Source of the DNA: Paenibacillus sp. FSL H7-0737
GTDB lineage: Bacteria; Bacillota; Bacilli; Paenibacillales; Paenibacillaceae
Reading direction: 5' to 3'
Length of the DNA stretch: 64,000 nucleotides
Assembly: GCF_000758545.1 (NCBI RefSeq)
Contig: NZ_CP009279.1
Location: forward strand, 1,550,001-1,614,000
In this document: positions 53,003-63,220 of the stretch, in pieces
Position numbering within the stretch: the stretch's first letter is position 1
How the letters are laid out: every line of letters begins with the position of its first letter
The notes under the pieces: model-generated
Told to the model about the DNA's origin: nothing
What the model saw: only the letters and a program-made list of their open reading frames with translations
Database searches by the model: none
Made by a program: the position numbers and the translations under genes

Positions 53003-56000
53003 ATGAGTAGAATGTTCAAACAAGTCATCTCGATCTTACTCGCAGCTGCTTTGCTTATTCCGTCTAGCTGGCTGGCTCCGATTACGGAAGCTGCAGCACC
53101 CGATGCGATAGTGCCATCAGACTCAGTAATGGTATATCACGAAACCTTTGCGAATGGCAAAGGCATCGCAGGCCAATCGGGCAGTGCTAGTCTTACGCCT
53201 GTCACAGATAAAGCATTTGCTGGCAATGCTGACGGAGCGGCTTTATATGTAAGCAACAGAACAAATAACTATGACGCGGTTGATTTCAAATTTAGTGACA
53301 TGGGCCTAGAAAACGGTAAAACCTACATGGTGACTGCATCCGTTTATGTTGACGCTGATGTGACTGTACCTAGCGGCGCACAAGCTTATCTCCAAACCAT
53401 AAACAGCTATGGTCTTTTGGCAAGTGTAAATTATGAAGCAGGTAAAGCGATCACCTTGACTAAAGAATTCACTGTGGATACGAGTGAAAATACGACGCTA
53501 CGTATTCTATCGGACGAGATTGGTAAAGCCGTTCCGTTTTACATTGGGGACGTCCTCATCACGGCAAAAAAAGCGGTAACAGAAACGGATAAAGAAATTT
53601 ACCACGAATCTTTTGTGAGTGGCAAGGGTTTAGCTACACAATCAGGTAGTGCTAATCTAACAGCTGTCACCGGTAAGGTTTTTGCTGGTAATGCTGATGG
53701 TGCCGCTTTATATGTTAGCGATAGAACAAATGATTGGGACGCGGCTGATTTTACATTTAGCGACATAGGCCTGAAAAATGGTAAAACCTACACGGTGACC
53801 GCAACAGTGTACGTTGATCCTGATGTGACTGTACCTAGCGGTGCACAAGCTTATATACAAGCGATAGGCAGTTATGCCCTTTTGGCAAGTGGGGATTATG
53901 AAGCTGGCAAAGGGATCACTTTGACGAAAGAATTCATCGTAGATACGAGTAAAGATACGAAACTTCGCGTCCAATCGAACGCGATAGGGAAAGCCGTTCC
54001 GTTCTATATCGGCGATGTATTGGTTACAGAAAAGGTGACAGCAGAGCCGACACCATTACCAACACCAGAACCACCTAGAGATCCAGCGTTACCTTTTACC
54101 ACGGTTACTTTTGAGGATCAAAAAGCAGGTGGTTTTGAAGGCAGAGCAGGTAGCGAAACGCTTACTATTACCGATGATGAGAATCATACGGATAACGGTT
54201 CATACGCTTTAAAAGTAGAGGGCAGAACGAGTACTTGGCATGGGCCTTCATTACGTGTGGAGAAATATGTGGACAAGGGCTACGAATATAAAATTTCGTT
54301 ATGGGTTAAGCTGATCCAGCCTGCAAGCTCCCAGCTTCAGCTGTCTACCCAGGTTGGCAATGGAAGCAGCGCCAATTATGTACAACTCGCACCTAAAACC
54401 ATCAGCGCAAACGATGGCTGGGTTCAGTTCGAAGGCACATACCGCTATAACAATGTAAGCAGCGAGTATTTGACCATTTATGTGGAAAGCTCAAGTAACA
54501 GTACTGCATCTTTTTATATCGACGACATCAGCTTTGAAAAAACAGGATCGGGTCCGGTTGGTATTCAAAAGGATCTGATTCCGATTAAGGATGCTTATGA
54601 AGATCATTTTTTGATCGGAAACGCAATATCTGCGGAGGATTTGGAAGGCGTAAGACTTGATCTTCTGAAAATGCATCATAATGTCGCTACGGCAGGTAAT
54701 GCCATGAAGCCGGATGCGTTGCAGCCTACAAAGGGCAACTTCACGTTCACTGGTGCGGATGAGCTTGTAGATAAAGTGTTGCATGAGGGAATGCAGATGC
54801 ATGGCCATGTATTGGTATGGCATCAGCAATCACCAGCATGGATGAATACAACATCAGATGCAGACAACAACACGATCCCCTTGGGACGGGATGAGGCTCT
54901 AGATAATATGAGGACTCATATCAAAACCGTTATGGAGCATTTTGGCGATAAGGTGATCTCCTGGGATGTTGTCAATGAGGCGATGAGTGATAACCCGTCT
55001 AACCCAACGGATTGGAAAACTGCACTGCGATCCGCCCCATGGAAGAGTGCTATCGGCGCAGACTACGTAGAGCAGGCATTCCTGGCGGCAAGAGAAGTTC
55101 TAGACGCGAATCCTGATTGGAATATTAAACTCTATTACAATGATTATAACGAAGATAATCAGAATAAAGCGCAGGCCATTTACAGTATGGTCAAAGAAAT
55201 TAATGATAAATATGCGCTCACTCACCCTGGTAAATTGCTTATTGATGGTGTCGGCATGCAAGCACATTACAGCATCAATACAAACCCGGAAAATGTGGAG
55301 CGGTCATTGGAGAAGTTTATTTCCTTGGGCGTCGAAGTTAGCATTACCGAGCTGGACATTCAGGCTGGAAGCAACTATCAGCTTTCTGAGAAGCTCGCTA
55401 ATGCGCAGGGTTATCTGTATGCGCAGTTGTTAAATATCTTCAGAGCTAACGATGAGCATATCAAACGCGTTACCTTCTGGGGTATGGATGATAACACGAG
55501 TTGGAGAGCTTCGTCCAATCCACTACTGTTCGATAAGAACTTACAGGCCAAGCCAGCTTACTATGGCGTTATCGATCCTGATACGTTCATTGAAGAGCAT
55601 GAGCCTGAAACGGTTGAAGCCAATCATTCGACCGCCAAATTCGCTGCACCTGTCATTGATGGAACGGTTGATGAGATCTGGAGCCAGACCGCAGAAATGC
55701 CGATCAACCGTTATCAAACAGCTTGGCAGGGAGCGAGCGGAGTGGCAAAAGCACTCTGGGATGATCAAAATCTTTATGTCCTGATCCAGGTTAGCGATAC
55801 GCAGCTTGATAAGAGCAGTGTGAACGCACATGAACAGGATTCGGTTGAAATCTTCGTGGACCAAAACAATGGGAAAACAACGTTCTATCAAGAGGATGAT
55901 GGGCAGTACAGAGTCAATTTTGACAACGAGACTTCATTTAATCCAACAAGCATCGCAGCTGGTTTCGAGTCGGCGACTCACATTTCCGGAACAAACTACA

Positions 56001-57460
56001 CGGTTGAAGTGAAGATTCCGCTTCATGGGATAACTCCAGATGACGATACAAAGCTTGGTTTCGATGTACAGATCAATGATGCTAAAGACGGCTCACGTCA
56101 AAGTGTTGCGGCTTGGAACGATACAACCGGTACTGGATATATGGACACATCTGTTTACGGTGTACTTACCCTCAAGGGGAAGTCAACTGATACGGAACCA
56201 ACACCAACACCAACACCAACACCAACCAATGAACCAACTGGTAGTAGCAACACTGGTAGTGCAGTAACAACTCCACAGCCTGTAGCCATTGCAAACAAAG
56301 ATGGTGTTGTTACGATTACACTGGAGGTGAAATCCGATAACGGGCGTGCCATAGGCACGATCTCCAGCGACAACTTGAAAAAGGCGCTTGAACAAGCTAC
56401 AGCAGCGGCAAACGGCAAGAAACAAATCGTGATCGAAGTACCAAAGCAAACGGATGCGAAAGTGTATGATATACAATTGCCAACCCAAAGCTTGATGGGG
56501 AAAGAAAACTTTGAACTATTGCTTAAGACGGAAAATGCTACAATCCAAATTCCAAGCAATATGCTGCCCGACTTAACAGACCATGCTGAGCAAGTGTCCA
56601 TACGCATAAGTAAAGTCTCAGCGGACAGCCTGAGTGCAGCTACCCGCAATTTGATCGGCAGCCATCCGGTTATTGATCTAAGCGTAGTATCAGGCGATAA
56701 AGTCATTCCATGGAATAACCCTAACGCTCCTGTCACGGTATCCATTCCGTATACACCGACAGCGGAGGAACTAAGTAATCCGGATTTAATCGTTGTTTGG
56801 TACATCGATGATAAGGGCAACGTAGTACCGGTTCCGAACGGTCGATATGATGCTGCAACCCAAACGGTTGTATTTCAAACGACCCACTTCAGCATTTATG
56901 CAGTAACCTTTGTAAAGAAAAACTTCGGAGACCTGCAGAACGTATCTTGGGCAAAACAAGCCATAGATGTTATGGCTGCTCGCGATGTCATCCAAGGAAC
57001 GAGCGTGAATAGCTTCTCACCTGCAGATTCTATGAAGCGAGCGGATTTCATTGCTCTTCTTGTCAGAGCGCTTGAACTGAAGGGAACGGGCAAAAGTGCA
57101 GCATTGTTCAGCGATGTCCAAAAGACGGACTATTATTATGATGAACTGGTCATCGCGAAGGAACTGGGAATTGCCACAGGCTTTGAAGATGATACGTTCC
57201 GACCAAACATTGAAGTCTCTCGCCAAGATATGATGGTGCTGACTGCGCGTGCGCTAGCGGCATCCGGTAAGCAAATCAAGGCGAGTGGAACTTTAAATGC
57301 TTATCTGGATGAAGCAAGCATCTCCAGCTATGCGAAAGACAGCGCATTATTGTTGGTCAAATTCGGAGTTGTGAACGGAAAGAACGATAGAATTGCGCCT
57401 AACGACACGCTTACCCGTGCTGAAGCAGCAGTTATCTTGTACCGCATCTGGAAGCTGTAG
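53003..57460 (+). CDS. SLH-anchored multidomain GH10 endo-xylanase
   Basis: A secreted giant (1485 residues from the ATG at 53003; an ATG at 52994 is too close to GGAGGAGG). Numbering from the earlier ATG: signal peptide about 1-35, two near-duplicate CBM22-like modules (about 46-190 and 200-345), a third CBM22 (about 370-520), GH10 barrel (about 529-865), CBM9 (about 878-1065), a Pro-Thr linker, a domain of about 220 residues I do not recognise, and SLH repeats (about 1310-1488). GH10 acid/base is Glu662 (DVVNEA) and nucleophile Glu786 (ITELDI). It cuts xylan while bound to the cell wall. The third SLH repeat is the least conserved. Confidence 0.93.
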   Translation: MSRMFKQVISILLAAALLIPSSWLAPITEAAAPDAIVPSDSVMVYHETFANGKGIAGQSGSASLTPVTDKAFAGNADGAALYVSNRTNNYDAVDFKFSDMGLENGKTYMVTASVYVDADVTVPSGAQAYLQTINSYGLLASVNYEAGKAITLTKEFTVDTSENTTLRILSDEIGKAVPFYIGDVLITAKKAVTETDKEIYHESFVSGKGLATQSGSANLTAVTGKVFAGNADGAALYVSDRTNDWDAADFTFSDIGLKNGKTYTVTATVYVDPDVTVPSGAQAYIQAIGSYALLASGDYEAGKGITLTKEFIVDTSKDTKLRVQSNAIGKAVPFYIGDVLVTEKVTAEPTPLPTPEPPRDPALPFTTVTFEDQKAGGFEGRAGSETLTITDDENHTDNGSYALKVEGRTSTWHGPSLRVEKYVDKGYEYKISLWVKLIQPASSQLQLSTQVGNGSSANYVQLAPKTISANDGWVQFEGTYRYNNVSSEYLTIYVESSSNSTASFYIDDISFEKTGSGPVGIQKDLIPIKDAYEDHFLIGNAISAEDLEGVRLDLLKMHHNVATAGNAMKPDALQPTKGNFTFTGADELVDKVLHEGMQMHGHVLVWHQQSPAWMNTTSDADNNTIPLGRDEALDNMRTHIKTVMEHFGDKVISWDVVNEAMSDNPSNPTDWKTALRSAPWKSAIGADYVEQAFLAAREVLDANPDWNIKLYYNDYNEDNQNKAQAIYSMVKEINDKYALTHPGKLLIDGVGMQAHYSINTNPENVERSLEKFISLGVEVSITELDIQAGSNYQLSEKLANAQGYLYAQLLNIFRANDEHIKRVTFWGMDDNTSWRASSNPLLFDKNLQAKPAYYGVIDPDTFIEEHEPETVEANHSTAKFAAPVIDGTVDEIWSQTAEMPINRYQTAWQGASGVAKALWDDQNLYVLIQVSDTQLDKSSVNAHEQDSVEIFVDQNNGKTTFYQEDDGQYRVNFDNETSFNPTSIAAGFESATHISGTNYTVEVKIPLHGITPDDDTKLGFDVQINDAKDGSRQSVAAWNDTTGTGYMDTSVYGVLTLKGKSTDTEPTPTPTPTPTNEPTGSSNTGSAVTTPQPVAIANKDGVVTITLEVKSDNGRAIGTISSDNLKKALEQATAAANGKKQIVIEVPKQTDAKVYDIQLPTQSLMGKENFELLLKTENATIQIPSNMLPDLTDHAEQVSIRISKVSADSLSAATRNLIGSHPVIDLSVVSGDKVIPWNNPNAPVTVSIPYTPTAEELSNPDLIVVWYIDDKGNVVPVPNGRYDAATQTVVFQTTHFSIYAVTFVKKNFGDLQNVSWAKQAIDVMAARDVIQGTSVNSFSPADSMKRADFIALLVRALELKGTGKSAALFSDVQKTDYYYDELVIAKELGIATGFEDDTFRPNIEVSRQDMMVLTARALAASGKQIKASGTLNAYLDEASISSYAKDSALLLVKFGVVNGKNDRIAPNDTLTRAEAAVILYRIWKL

Positions 57461-57526
57461 GCTAGCTTGGAGAGAAAGTCTTTATAGGCGGTTACAAGAA
57501 ATATCAAAAAAAACGTAACGACAGAA

Positions 57527-57570
57527 AACAGCGATTCTCCCATCCATGGAGAATCGCTGTTCTTGTTTTG
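57527..57570. terminator. Terminator after the xylanase gene
   Basis: ACAGCGATTCTCC / GGAGAATCGCTGT around CATCCAT, followed by TCTTGTTTTG. Confidence 0.85.
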
Positions 57571-57696
57571 TATAGGACACAACGGATATGGGCTATGCCA
57601 GAAATGAGTTCAAGGGGTGCACGAAAGGAGTGCCGGAGCCCGTGTTTATTGGCTTCTTTATAGGAGTTGCTTTTTGTTCCTCGCTTCAGGGTCAAA

Positions 57697-57892
57697 CCTA
57701 TAGAATGATGGGGAAATCCTCCCTATAATTCTACATTAAAAGCTCATGTGGAGAGATTATAGGGAAATCCTCCCTATAATTCAGCTCAACTCGGTGTGTT
57801 TTATTGAAATTGAACAATATATAGGGAGAAATTCCGTATAATCTGCTCGTATAACGGCTGTGAGCTAATTTATAGGGAGGGTTTCCCTATAA
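57697..57892. repeat. Array of four related palindromic units
   Basis: Four copies of a palindrome of the form ATTATAGGGA-AATCC-TCCCTATAAT lie at 57697-57730 (degenerate left arm), 57756-57780 (perfect), 57817-57842 (one arm changed to CCGTATAAT) and 57868-57892. Start-to-start spacing is about 50-60 bases with unrelated spacers. No gene is associated. A plus-strand frame at 57912-58469 overlaps the efflux gene antisense and is not supported. Nothing else is seen in 57461-58091. Confidence 0.75.
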
Positions 57893-58091
57893 CACGTTCC
57901 ACCTAAGCAAAATGCTCCTCTACATTGGAGTTTTTCTCGCCAAACCACCGAAAGTCTGTGGAAAGTACAACAAGGCGTGCTCCGTAAGCTACAAATTTAA
58001 ACTAATAGAAGCCAACACACCCAACAGGGTAATTTGTTCGTCGATCAATATAGAGAAGATTTCTCTGACACAGGAGAACTGCAATGCCTTA

Positions 58092-58132
58092 AAAAATAAA
58101 GCAGACCCTGCAGGTAGTTCGCAGGGTCATGC
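58092..58132 (-). terminator. Terminator of the tetR-mmpL unit
   Basis: GACCCTGC / GCAGGGTC; on the minus strand it is followed by TTTATTTTTTAAGG. Confidence 0.75.
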
Positions 58133-58174
58133 TCTTCAAAATTTGGGGAGAACAATTCAAAGGCTGTCCTCTTC

Positions 58175-60580
58175 TTATTTCTTACCTTCTCCCTTGGCAT
58201 TGAGCATGGCGATTAGCTTATCGCCCTCGACGTCGAGGTTCGGAAGCAGACGGTCTAGCCATTTCGGAAGCCACCAGGCTTTGTCGCCGAAGACGGCCAT
58301 TACTGCCGGAACGAGCGTCATGCGGATGATGAAAGCATCGATCAGGATGCCGAAGGCCAGTGCGAATCCGATCTGCTTGATCATCGCATCAGGTGCGAAG
58401 ATGAAGCCAGCGAAGACGGAAACCATGATTACGCCTGCGGCAAGTACGACACGGCTGGCGAGATCGTAGCCGTGAACCACACTGTCGTTGCCACGACGTC
58501 CATGGACGTAAGCCTCACGCATGGAGCTGACGAGGAATACCTGATAATCCATCGCCAGTCCGTACAGAATGCCGGTGACCAGAATTGGCATAAAGCTGAG
58601 CAGTGGGCCTCCTGTGTCAAAACCAAACAGGGAGTGCAGCCATCCCCACTGGTATACGGCCGTGGTTAGACCGAAAGTAGCGAGCACACTGAGAATGAAG
58701 CCTACCGTCGCCTTGATCGGAACGATGACCGACCGGAAAACAAGCAGCAGTATAATTAGAGATAGAATTACGATGATGCCGATATACACGGGAAACGCAT
58801 CGGATAGCTTGGAGGACATATCGATGTTGATCGCAGTGAAGCCGGTCACACCAAGTGTTACATCATTTGATGATGCGAGGCTGGAAGCGGGATCGCGCAG
58901 ATCCTGTACCAGATCTCTCGTTTTTGTATCTGTAGGGCCGGTTTTAGGGATTAGACTGATAATAGCAATATCTCCGGTCGCGTTGACACCCATCGGGGAC
59001 ACCAGCGTGACGTTATCATGCATTTGCAGCTCTTGAACCAGCTTACCAAGCGTCTCCATGGAAATCTTGTCGGACGGGTTGTTTGGTTGGGCCACCAGTA
59101 GTAGCGGACCGTTGAACCCTTCGCCGAAGCCCTTGGAGATGATGTCATAGCTCTGGCGTGCTGGAGTGTCCAGATTTGCCGAAGCGCCAGACGGAATACC
59201 TAGCTCCATTTTGGTTACTGGAATCGCCGCTGTACCAAGAACCAAGACCACTAGAACAATGATAGCCCAGCGGTATTTTACCGTTGCGTTCGCCCAGCGG
59301 TGTGAGAACCCGTGACGGGCTTTGTTCGCGGAAGCTACGTTCTTTGAACGTGCCTTGGCGGTGCAGATCCGTTCGCCGACGAGACCCAGCAGCGCAGGCA
59401 GCAGGGTAAGCGCCAACAGAACAGTGATCAGCACGCTGACAGCAGCAACGAGAGCCATGGTTGACAAGAAGCCGATGCCGATGACCAACATGCCGCAAAG
59501 GGCGATGATGACGGTCAGTCCGGCGAAGAATACTGCACTGCCGGCGGTGCCGACCGCTCGGCTTGCCGCTTCCTTGGCACTTAAATTCTCATCGAGAATT
59601 AACCGCCGCTGCCGGTTCACGATAAATAAGGAGTAGTCGATACCGACAGCCAGACCGATCATGACTGCGAGAATGGGTGTAATGTCATTCATGTGCACAA
59701 TATTCGAAAGAGCAAAAGCACCGCCGACGCTAATCGCGACACCAAGGAGCGCTGTGATCAGCGGCAGTCCGGCTGCAACAATCGAACCGAGTGTAATAAA
59801 CAGCACAACTGCTGCGACGGCTACGCCGATCGCTTCCGTAGATCCGATGGACGGTGTGCTTTTGAGCGAATCACTCGGAATGGCTGTGATCCCGGAGCCT
59901 GCCTGCTCGACTTCGGTTACAGCCTTAATCACGTTATCTGGTACAGAAGGGGGGAGTGATGTCTGCTGAACAGTGAACTGGAATTGAAACAGGGCGATGC
60001 TACCGTCGGCGGACAGCATGACGCCGGGAACTGGAGCACCATCAACGATTAGTGGCCCGTAAGGAGCGGCCTGAGCTGCAGCAGTAGCTTGACCCGACAC
60101 GTCTGTCTGACTCGCAGCTGCCGAAGGGTCCGCAGCGTCTGTCTGACCCGCAGCCGCCGAAGGGTCTGCAGTGGCAGTTTGGCCACTGGCAGCTGCTGAT
60201 GGGTCTGCTCCTGCAGCTTGACCCGCAGCCGCCGCGGCTTGCGCGGCCAGTTCAGCAGGATTGATGATATAGTCCATGCTGTAGACATCATTTATAGCCT
60301 TCAGAATCCGTGCTGATCTCTCCGGCGTATCTAGCCGTTCTCCATCAGGCGCGGTGAAGGCAACACTCGCCTGACCGCCAGCAGCTGCTGGAAGTTCCTT
60401 GACCAGCATATCCAGTACTTTTTGCGATTCAGTGCCCTCAATTTTCATTTCTGAGCTGGACTGGATGCCATTGACACCAAGCAGGGCGCCTATAACACCG
60501 AGAATCAGAATCCAGACGGTAAGGAAATACCAGGGCTTGGTATATGCAGATTTGCCCAATCGGTATAGAAATGTAGACAT
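58175..60580 (-). CDS. MMPL-family (RND-type) membrane transporter
   Basis: An 801-residue transporter with about eleven or twelve predicted helices in two MMPL halves, each with a large extracellular loop. The Asp-containing helix motif GLAVGIDYSLFIVNRQRR and its second-half equivalent GILYGLAMDYQVFLVSSMRE are clear. In the first extracellular loop (about residues 110-165) there is an Ala/Gln-rich insertion built from repeated ADPSAAA(S)GQT units, not usual in the family. It is downstream of a TetR regulator in the same unit, with AAAGGAG before its ATG. It is a probable drug or lipid exporter; the substrate is unknown. Confidence 0.9.
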   Translation of the reverse strand: MSTFLYRLGKSAYTKPWYFLTVWILILGVIGALLGVNGIQSSSEMKIEGTESQKVLDMLVKELPAAAGGQASVAFTAPDGERLDTPERSARILKAINDVYSMDYIINPAELAAQAAAAAGQAAGADPSAAASGQTATADPSAAAGQTDAADPSAAASQTDVSGQATAAAQAAPYGPLIVDGAPVPGVMLSADGSIALFQFQFTVQQTSLPPSVPDNVIKAVTEVEQAGSGITAIPSDSLKSTPSIGSTEAIGVAVAAVVLFITLGSIVAAGLPLITALLGVAISVGGAFALSNIVHMNDITPILAVMIGLAVGIDYSLFIVNRQRRLILDENLSAKEAASRAVGTAGSAVFFAGLTVIIALCGMLVIGIGFLSTMALVAAVSVLITVLLALTLLPALLGLVGERICTAKARSKNVASANKARHGFSHRWANATVKYRWAIIVLVVLVLGTAAIPVTKMELGIPSGASANLDTPARQSYDIISKGFGEGFNGPLLLVAQPNNPSDKISMETLGKLVQELQMHDNVTLVSPMGVNATGDIAIISLIPKTGPTDTKTRDLVQDLRDPASSLASSNDVTLGVTGFTAINIDMSSKLSDAFPVYIGIIVILSLIILLLVFRSVIVPIKATVGFILSVLATFGLTTAVYQWGWLHSLFGFDTGGPLLSFMPILVTGILYGLAMDYQVFLVSSMREAYVHGRRGNDSVVHGYDLASRVVLAAGVIMVSVFAGFIFAPDAMIKQIGFALAFGILIDAFIIRMTLVPAVMAVFGDKAWWLPKWLDRLLPNLDVEGDKLIAMLNAKGEGKK

Positions 60581-60608
60581 ATTATGGTTTCTCCTTTGTA
60601 TCTCTAAA

Positions 60609-61226
60609 TTAAAAGCCTTTGCGTAAATAAGTAAACATGGAATTTAGATATTGATCGAACGATATGGCATCGGAGTGTTCATCCTGCGCTTCACCTGGCA
60701 GCATGACGTTCAGACGTCCATCCAGAATCGGCACGAACGCTCCGTAAACGGCGCCTGCGAGAAGATGTGTATACCCGTCGGCATAACGTCCATGAGTGAA
60801 CTGTTCGAGCACTTCCTGTGCGGCAATCTGCAGGCGGCGGAATACGCTGAGAATATAAGGCTCCAGTGACTGATACTGATTAGCCAGCGATACGAACTGC
60901 CGCAATTGATACAGAAACTCGGAAGTAAACTGCAGCTTGAACAATTTGTACAAGGCATCTAGCGGTGTTGCATCTGGTGGCAGGTTATCGAATAACATGC
61001 TTTTATCTTCTCTTGAAGAGTTGCTGATAAAATATGCTGCTACCGCCTCTTCTTTGCACGAGAAGTAGTTGGCAAAGGTCCGCCGGGAGTAGCCAGCCTT
61101 CTGTACAACGTCGTCGACGATGAAGCCGTCCATCCCTAGTTCAAGCGCAAGCTCGAAGGCAGATTTGGCTAAGGCATAGGCCGTAGCTTCTTTTTTTTTG
61201 TCGCGCAGCGTCTGTTTGGGGTTCAA
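60609..61226 (-). CDS. TetR-family repressor of the MMPL transporter
   Basis: A 205-residue regulator. The helix-turn-helix is at residues about 30-58 (GMDGFIVDDVVQKAGYSRRT, then FANYFSCKEEAV). The C-terminal ligand domain is diverse, as usual. It is the first gene of a two-gene unit with the MMPL transporter (28-base gap). Two similar palindromes lie about 70-100 bases upstream and should be its operators, making the unit autoregulated. Confidence 0.9.
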   Translation of the reverse strand: MNPKQTLRDKKKEATAYALAKSAFELALELGMDGFIVDDVVQKAGYSRRTFANYFSCKEEAVAAYFISNSSREDKSMLFDNLPPDATPLDALYKLFKLQFTSEFLYQLRQFVSLANQYQSLEPYILSVFRRLQIAAQEVLEQFTHGRYADGYTHLLAGAVYGAFVPILDGRLNVMLPGEAQDEHSDAISFDQYLNSMFTYLRKGF

Positions 61227-61292
61227 GTTCTATGCGATCTCCTTTCTTAAGTACAGAGGACATTCTGTGCTCTATTTTCTATTTTTATATTA

Positions 61293-61324
61293 TTGCCCAA
61301 AGGGCAAAATTGCGCAATGGGCAA
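61293..61324. promoter_or_regulatory. Paired TetR operators upstream of tetR-mmpL
   Basis: TTGCCCAAAGGGCAA (61293-61307, symmetrical around its centre) and TTGCGCAATGGGCAA (61310-61324, one half-site base changed) are 17 bases apart, in helical phase for cooperative binding. Confidence 0.65.
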
Positions 61325-61406
61325 TTTTTTAGAAGTGAGTGGGGGTTATATTCAGGATGCAGGGTATTTAACCGCCCGAGCTTGTAAGCAGGGTAGTTGT
61401 CAGACT

Positions 61407-61446
61407 AAAAAGAGATCAGCAATGATTAACATCGCTGATCTCTTTT
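61407..61446 (-). terminator. Terminator after the MFS gene
   Basis: AAAAGAGATCAGC / GCTGATCTCTTTT with a 12-13-base loop; T-rich on the minus strand. Confidence 0.85.
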
Positions 61447-61483
61447 GCAAGTTGGTTTAAATAGTGCTAATTGCTTCTATATA

Positions 61484-62986
61484 TTAAGCTTCTTTAGCAA
61501 TAATTTTTTTGAGCTTCACTTCGGGTTCTTGCTCCGGATCAGGCGCTTGCCCAACACGTTTAATGAAGAAAGAGAGCAGCAGCCCAAGAATGCCGATACC
61601 AACAATAACTAGATAGGAATCATTGATACCTTGAATGGAAGCTTCCATAATCATATGTTCTTGTGTTCCGTTCTGTGTGCTGCCCGAGGCCAGCATATCC
61701 TTCATATGCGTTGTAGTACGGCTTGTCATTACAGTGACAAGTAGGGAAGTCCCTACGGCGCCAGCCACTTGTCGAATGGTGTTCGAAATTGCTGTACCGT
61801 GCGCACTAAGCTTGGAGGGCAATTGATTTAGCCCTAAAGTTTGTATTGGCATAAGGAGCAGAGCCATACCGATCCGGCGGCCAGTTGACATATATACCAG
61901 ATACATGTAACTGGTTGAGTCCGTTAAATTCACAAAGCTTAGCGTCGTTGCAATTGTAATCAGTAGACCGATAATAGCGAGCCACTTTGCCCCGAACCGG
62001 TCGAACAGCTTTCCGGTTACCGGCATCAATAAACCCATAATGAGCGCACCAGGAAGCAGCAGTAAGCCGGATTCCATCGCTGTAAAGCCACGGGCATTTT
62101 GAAGATACAAAGGCAGCAGCATCATATCTGCATACATCACGATAGTGACTGCGATACTGATGACAGTCGTTAAGGAAAACATGCTGTATTTGAAAGCTCG
62201 AAGATCAAGCAACGGGTTCTGGGAGGCTAGCTGTTTCCAAGTAAACAAGCCAAGGGAAAGGACACCTAGACCCAGAGACAACAGTACTTCTGCGCTTGAC
62301 CAGCCTGCGCTGGCAGCACGGCTGAAGCCATACAGCAAGGTGCCAAAACCGATAGTAGAAAGAACTACACCAACAATATCCAGCTTAGGATAGATGCGCT
62401 CCGATACATTTCTCAAATAAATAAATCCACATATGATTACAATGACGGTCAAAGGAATCATGCCATAGAACATAGTCTCCCAAGAATAATGCTCCAAAAT
62501 ATATCCGGCCAGAGTAGGTCCAATCGCAGGTGCGAAAATAATGGCTAAGCCTACCATCCCCATGGCAGCCCCTCTCTTTGCAGGAGGGAACAGGGTCAAG
62601 ATGACATTTGTGAGCAGTGGCATGATAATCCCAGCGCCAGCTGCCTGAATCATACGCCCGGTCAGTAGAATAGGGAAGTTTGTCGCGATGGCTGAGACGA
62701 TCGTTCCAGCTAAAAATATAAACATGGAAGCTTGAAAAAGCTCTCGTGTCGTAAACCGTTGCATCAAATAAGCTGTAATTGGGATTAGAACACCATTAAC
62801 CAGCATATAGCCTGTTGTCAGCCACTGAGCGGTTGCAGCCGAGATATTAAAATCATGCATTAACTCGGGAACGGCAACGCTCATTACTGTCTGATTCAGT
62901 GTCGCAAGAAAAGCGCCCAAAATCATAATGAATAAGATGGGTCCCTTTTTTACGGAACTGCTTGATACTTCTGTCTTTGTACTCAC
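61484..62986 (-). CDS. MFS drug transporter, DHA2 (EmrB/QacA) family
   Basis: A 500-residue protein with 14 predicted membrane helices. Motifs: LNQTVMSVAVPELMHDF and TTGYMLVNGVLIPITAYL (helix 1-2), and GAAMGMVGLAIIFAPAIGPT with LAGYILEHYSWE (motif C, antiporter type). I start at the GTG at 62986 behind GAGAGGATGGA; the frame is open 30 bases further. It is divergent from a TetR regulator, with palindromes between. It is a probable proton-driven multidrug exporter of the LmrB/MdeP kind. Confidence 0.9.
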   Translation of the reverse strand: MSTKTEVSSSSVKKGPILFIMILGAFLATLNQTVMSVAVPELMHDFNISAATAQWLTTGYMLVNGVLIPITAYLMQRFTTRELFQASMFIFLAGTIVSAIATNFPILLTGRMIQAAGAGIIMPLLTNVILTLFPPAKRGAAMGMVGLAIIFAPAIGPTLAGYILEHYSWETMFYGMIPLTVIVIICGFIYLRNVSERIYPKLDIVGVVLSTIGFGTLLYGFSRAASAGWSSAEVLLSLGLGVLSLGLFTWKQLASQNPLLDLRAFKYSMFSLTTVISIAVTIVMYADMMLLPLYLQNARGFTAMESGLLLLPGALIMGLLMPVTGKLFDRFGAKWLAIIGLLITIATTLSFVNLTDSTSYMYLVYMSTGRRIGMALLLMPIQTLGLNQLPSKLSAHGTAISNTIRQVAGAVGTSLLVTVMTSRTTTHMKDMLASGSTQNGTQEHMIMEASIQGINDSYLVIVGIGILGLLLSFFIKRVGQAPDPEQEPEVKLKKIIAKEA

Positions 62987-63035
62987 TCCACTCCATCCTC
63001 TCAAATCGTCGATCATGGACTAAATTTACAGTGTG

Positions 63036-63050
63036 TTGTATAGTTTACAA
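63036..63050. promoter_or_regulatory. Candidate TetR operator, MFS side
   Basis: TTGTATAGTTTACAA, an imperfect palindrome sharing the TTTACA half-site with the site at 63109. Confidence 0.5.
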
Positions 63051-63108
63051 TGCATGAATTAGATTATAAATGAAATTTTCATGTAATCAAGCAACGATTT
63101 GCGAAAAA

Positions 63109-63126
63109 ATGTAAAATAGTTTACAT
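63109..63126. promoter_or_regulatory. Candidate TetR operator in the MFS-tetR divergent region
   Basis: ATGTAAAATAGTTTACAT: 7-base arms ATGTAAA / TTTACAT around ATAG. A third half-site GTAGTTTAC is at 63181. Confidence 0.6.
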
Positions 63127-63220
63127 TCATTTTAAATTTGTAGTGTTTTCTCATGAAAAAACAACAATTTTTTATAAATTGTAGTTTACGATATGAAAGT
63201 TAAAGATTGGAGAGAGTAAG

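Noticed and set aside
56155..56820. 221-residue frame antisense to the xylanase
   Set aside because: A shadow over the linker and unknown domain; no start signal or family pattern.
57697..57892. CRISPR array
   Set aside because: The repeats are palindromic, diverged and unevenly spaced, spacers differ in length, and no cas gene is in the window.
57912..58469. 185-residue plus-strand frame
   Set aside because: Its second half is antisense to the MMPL gene, it has no ribosome site, and its composition is unlike a real protein.
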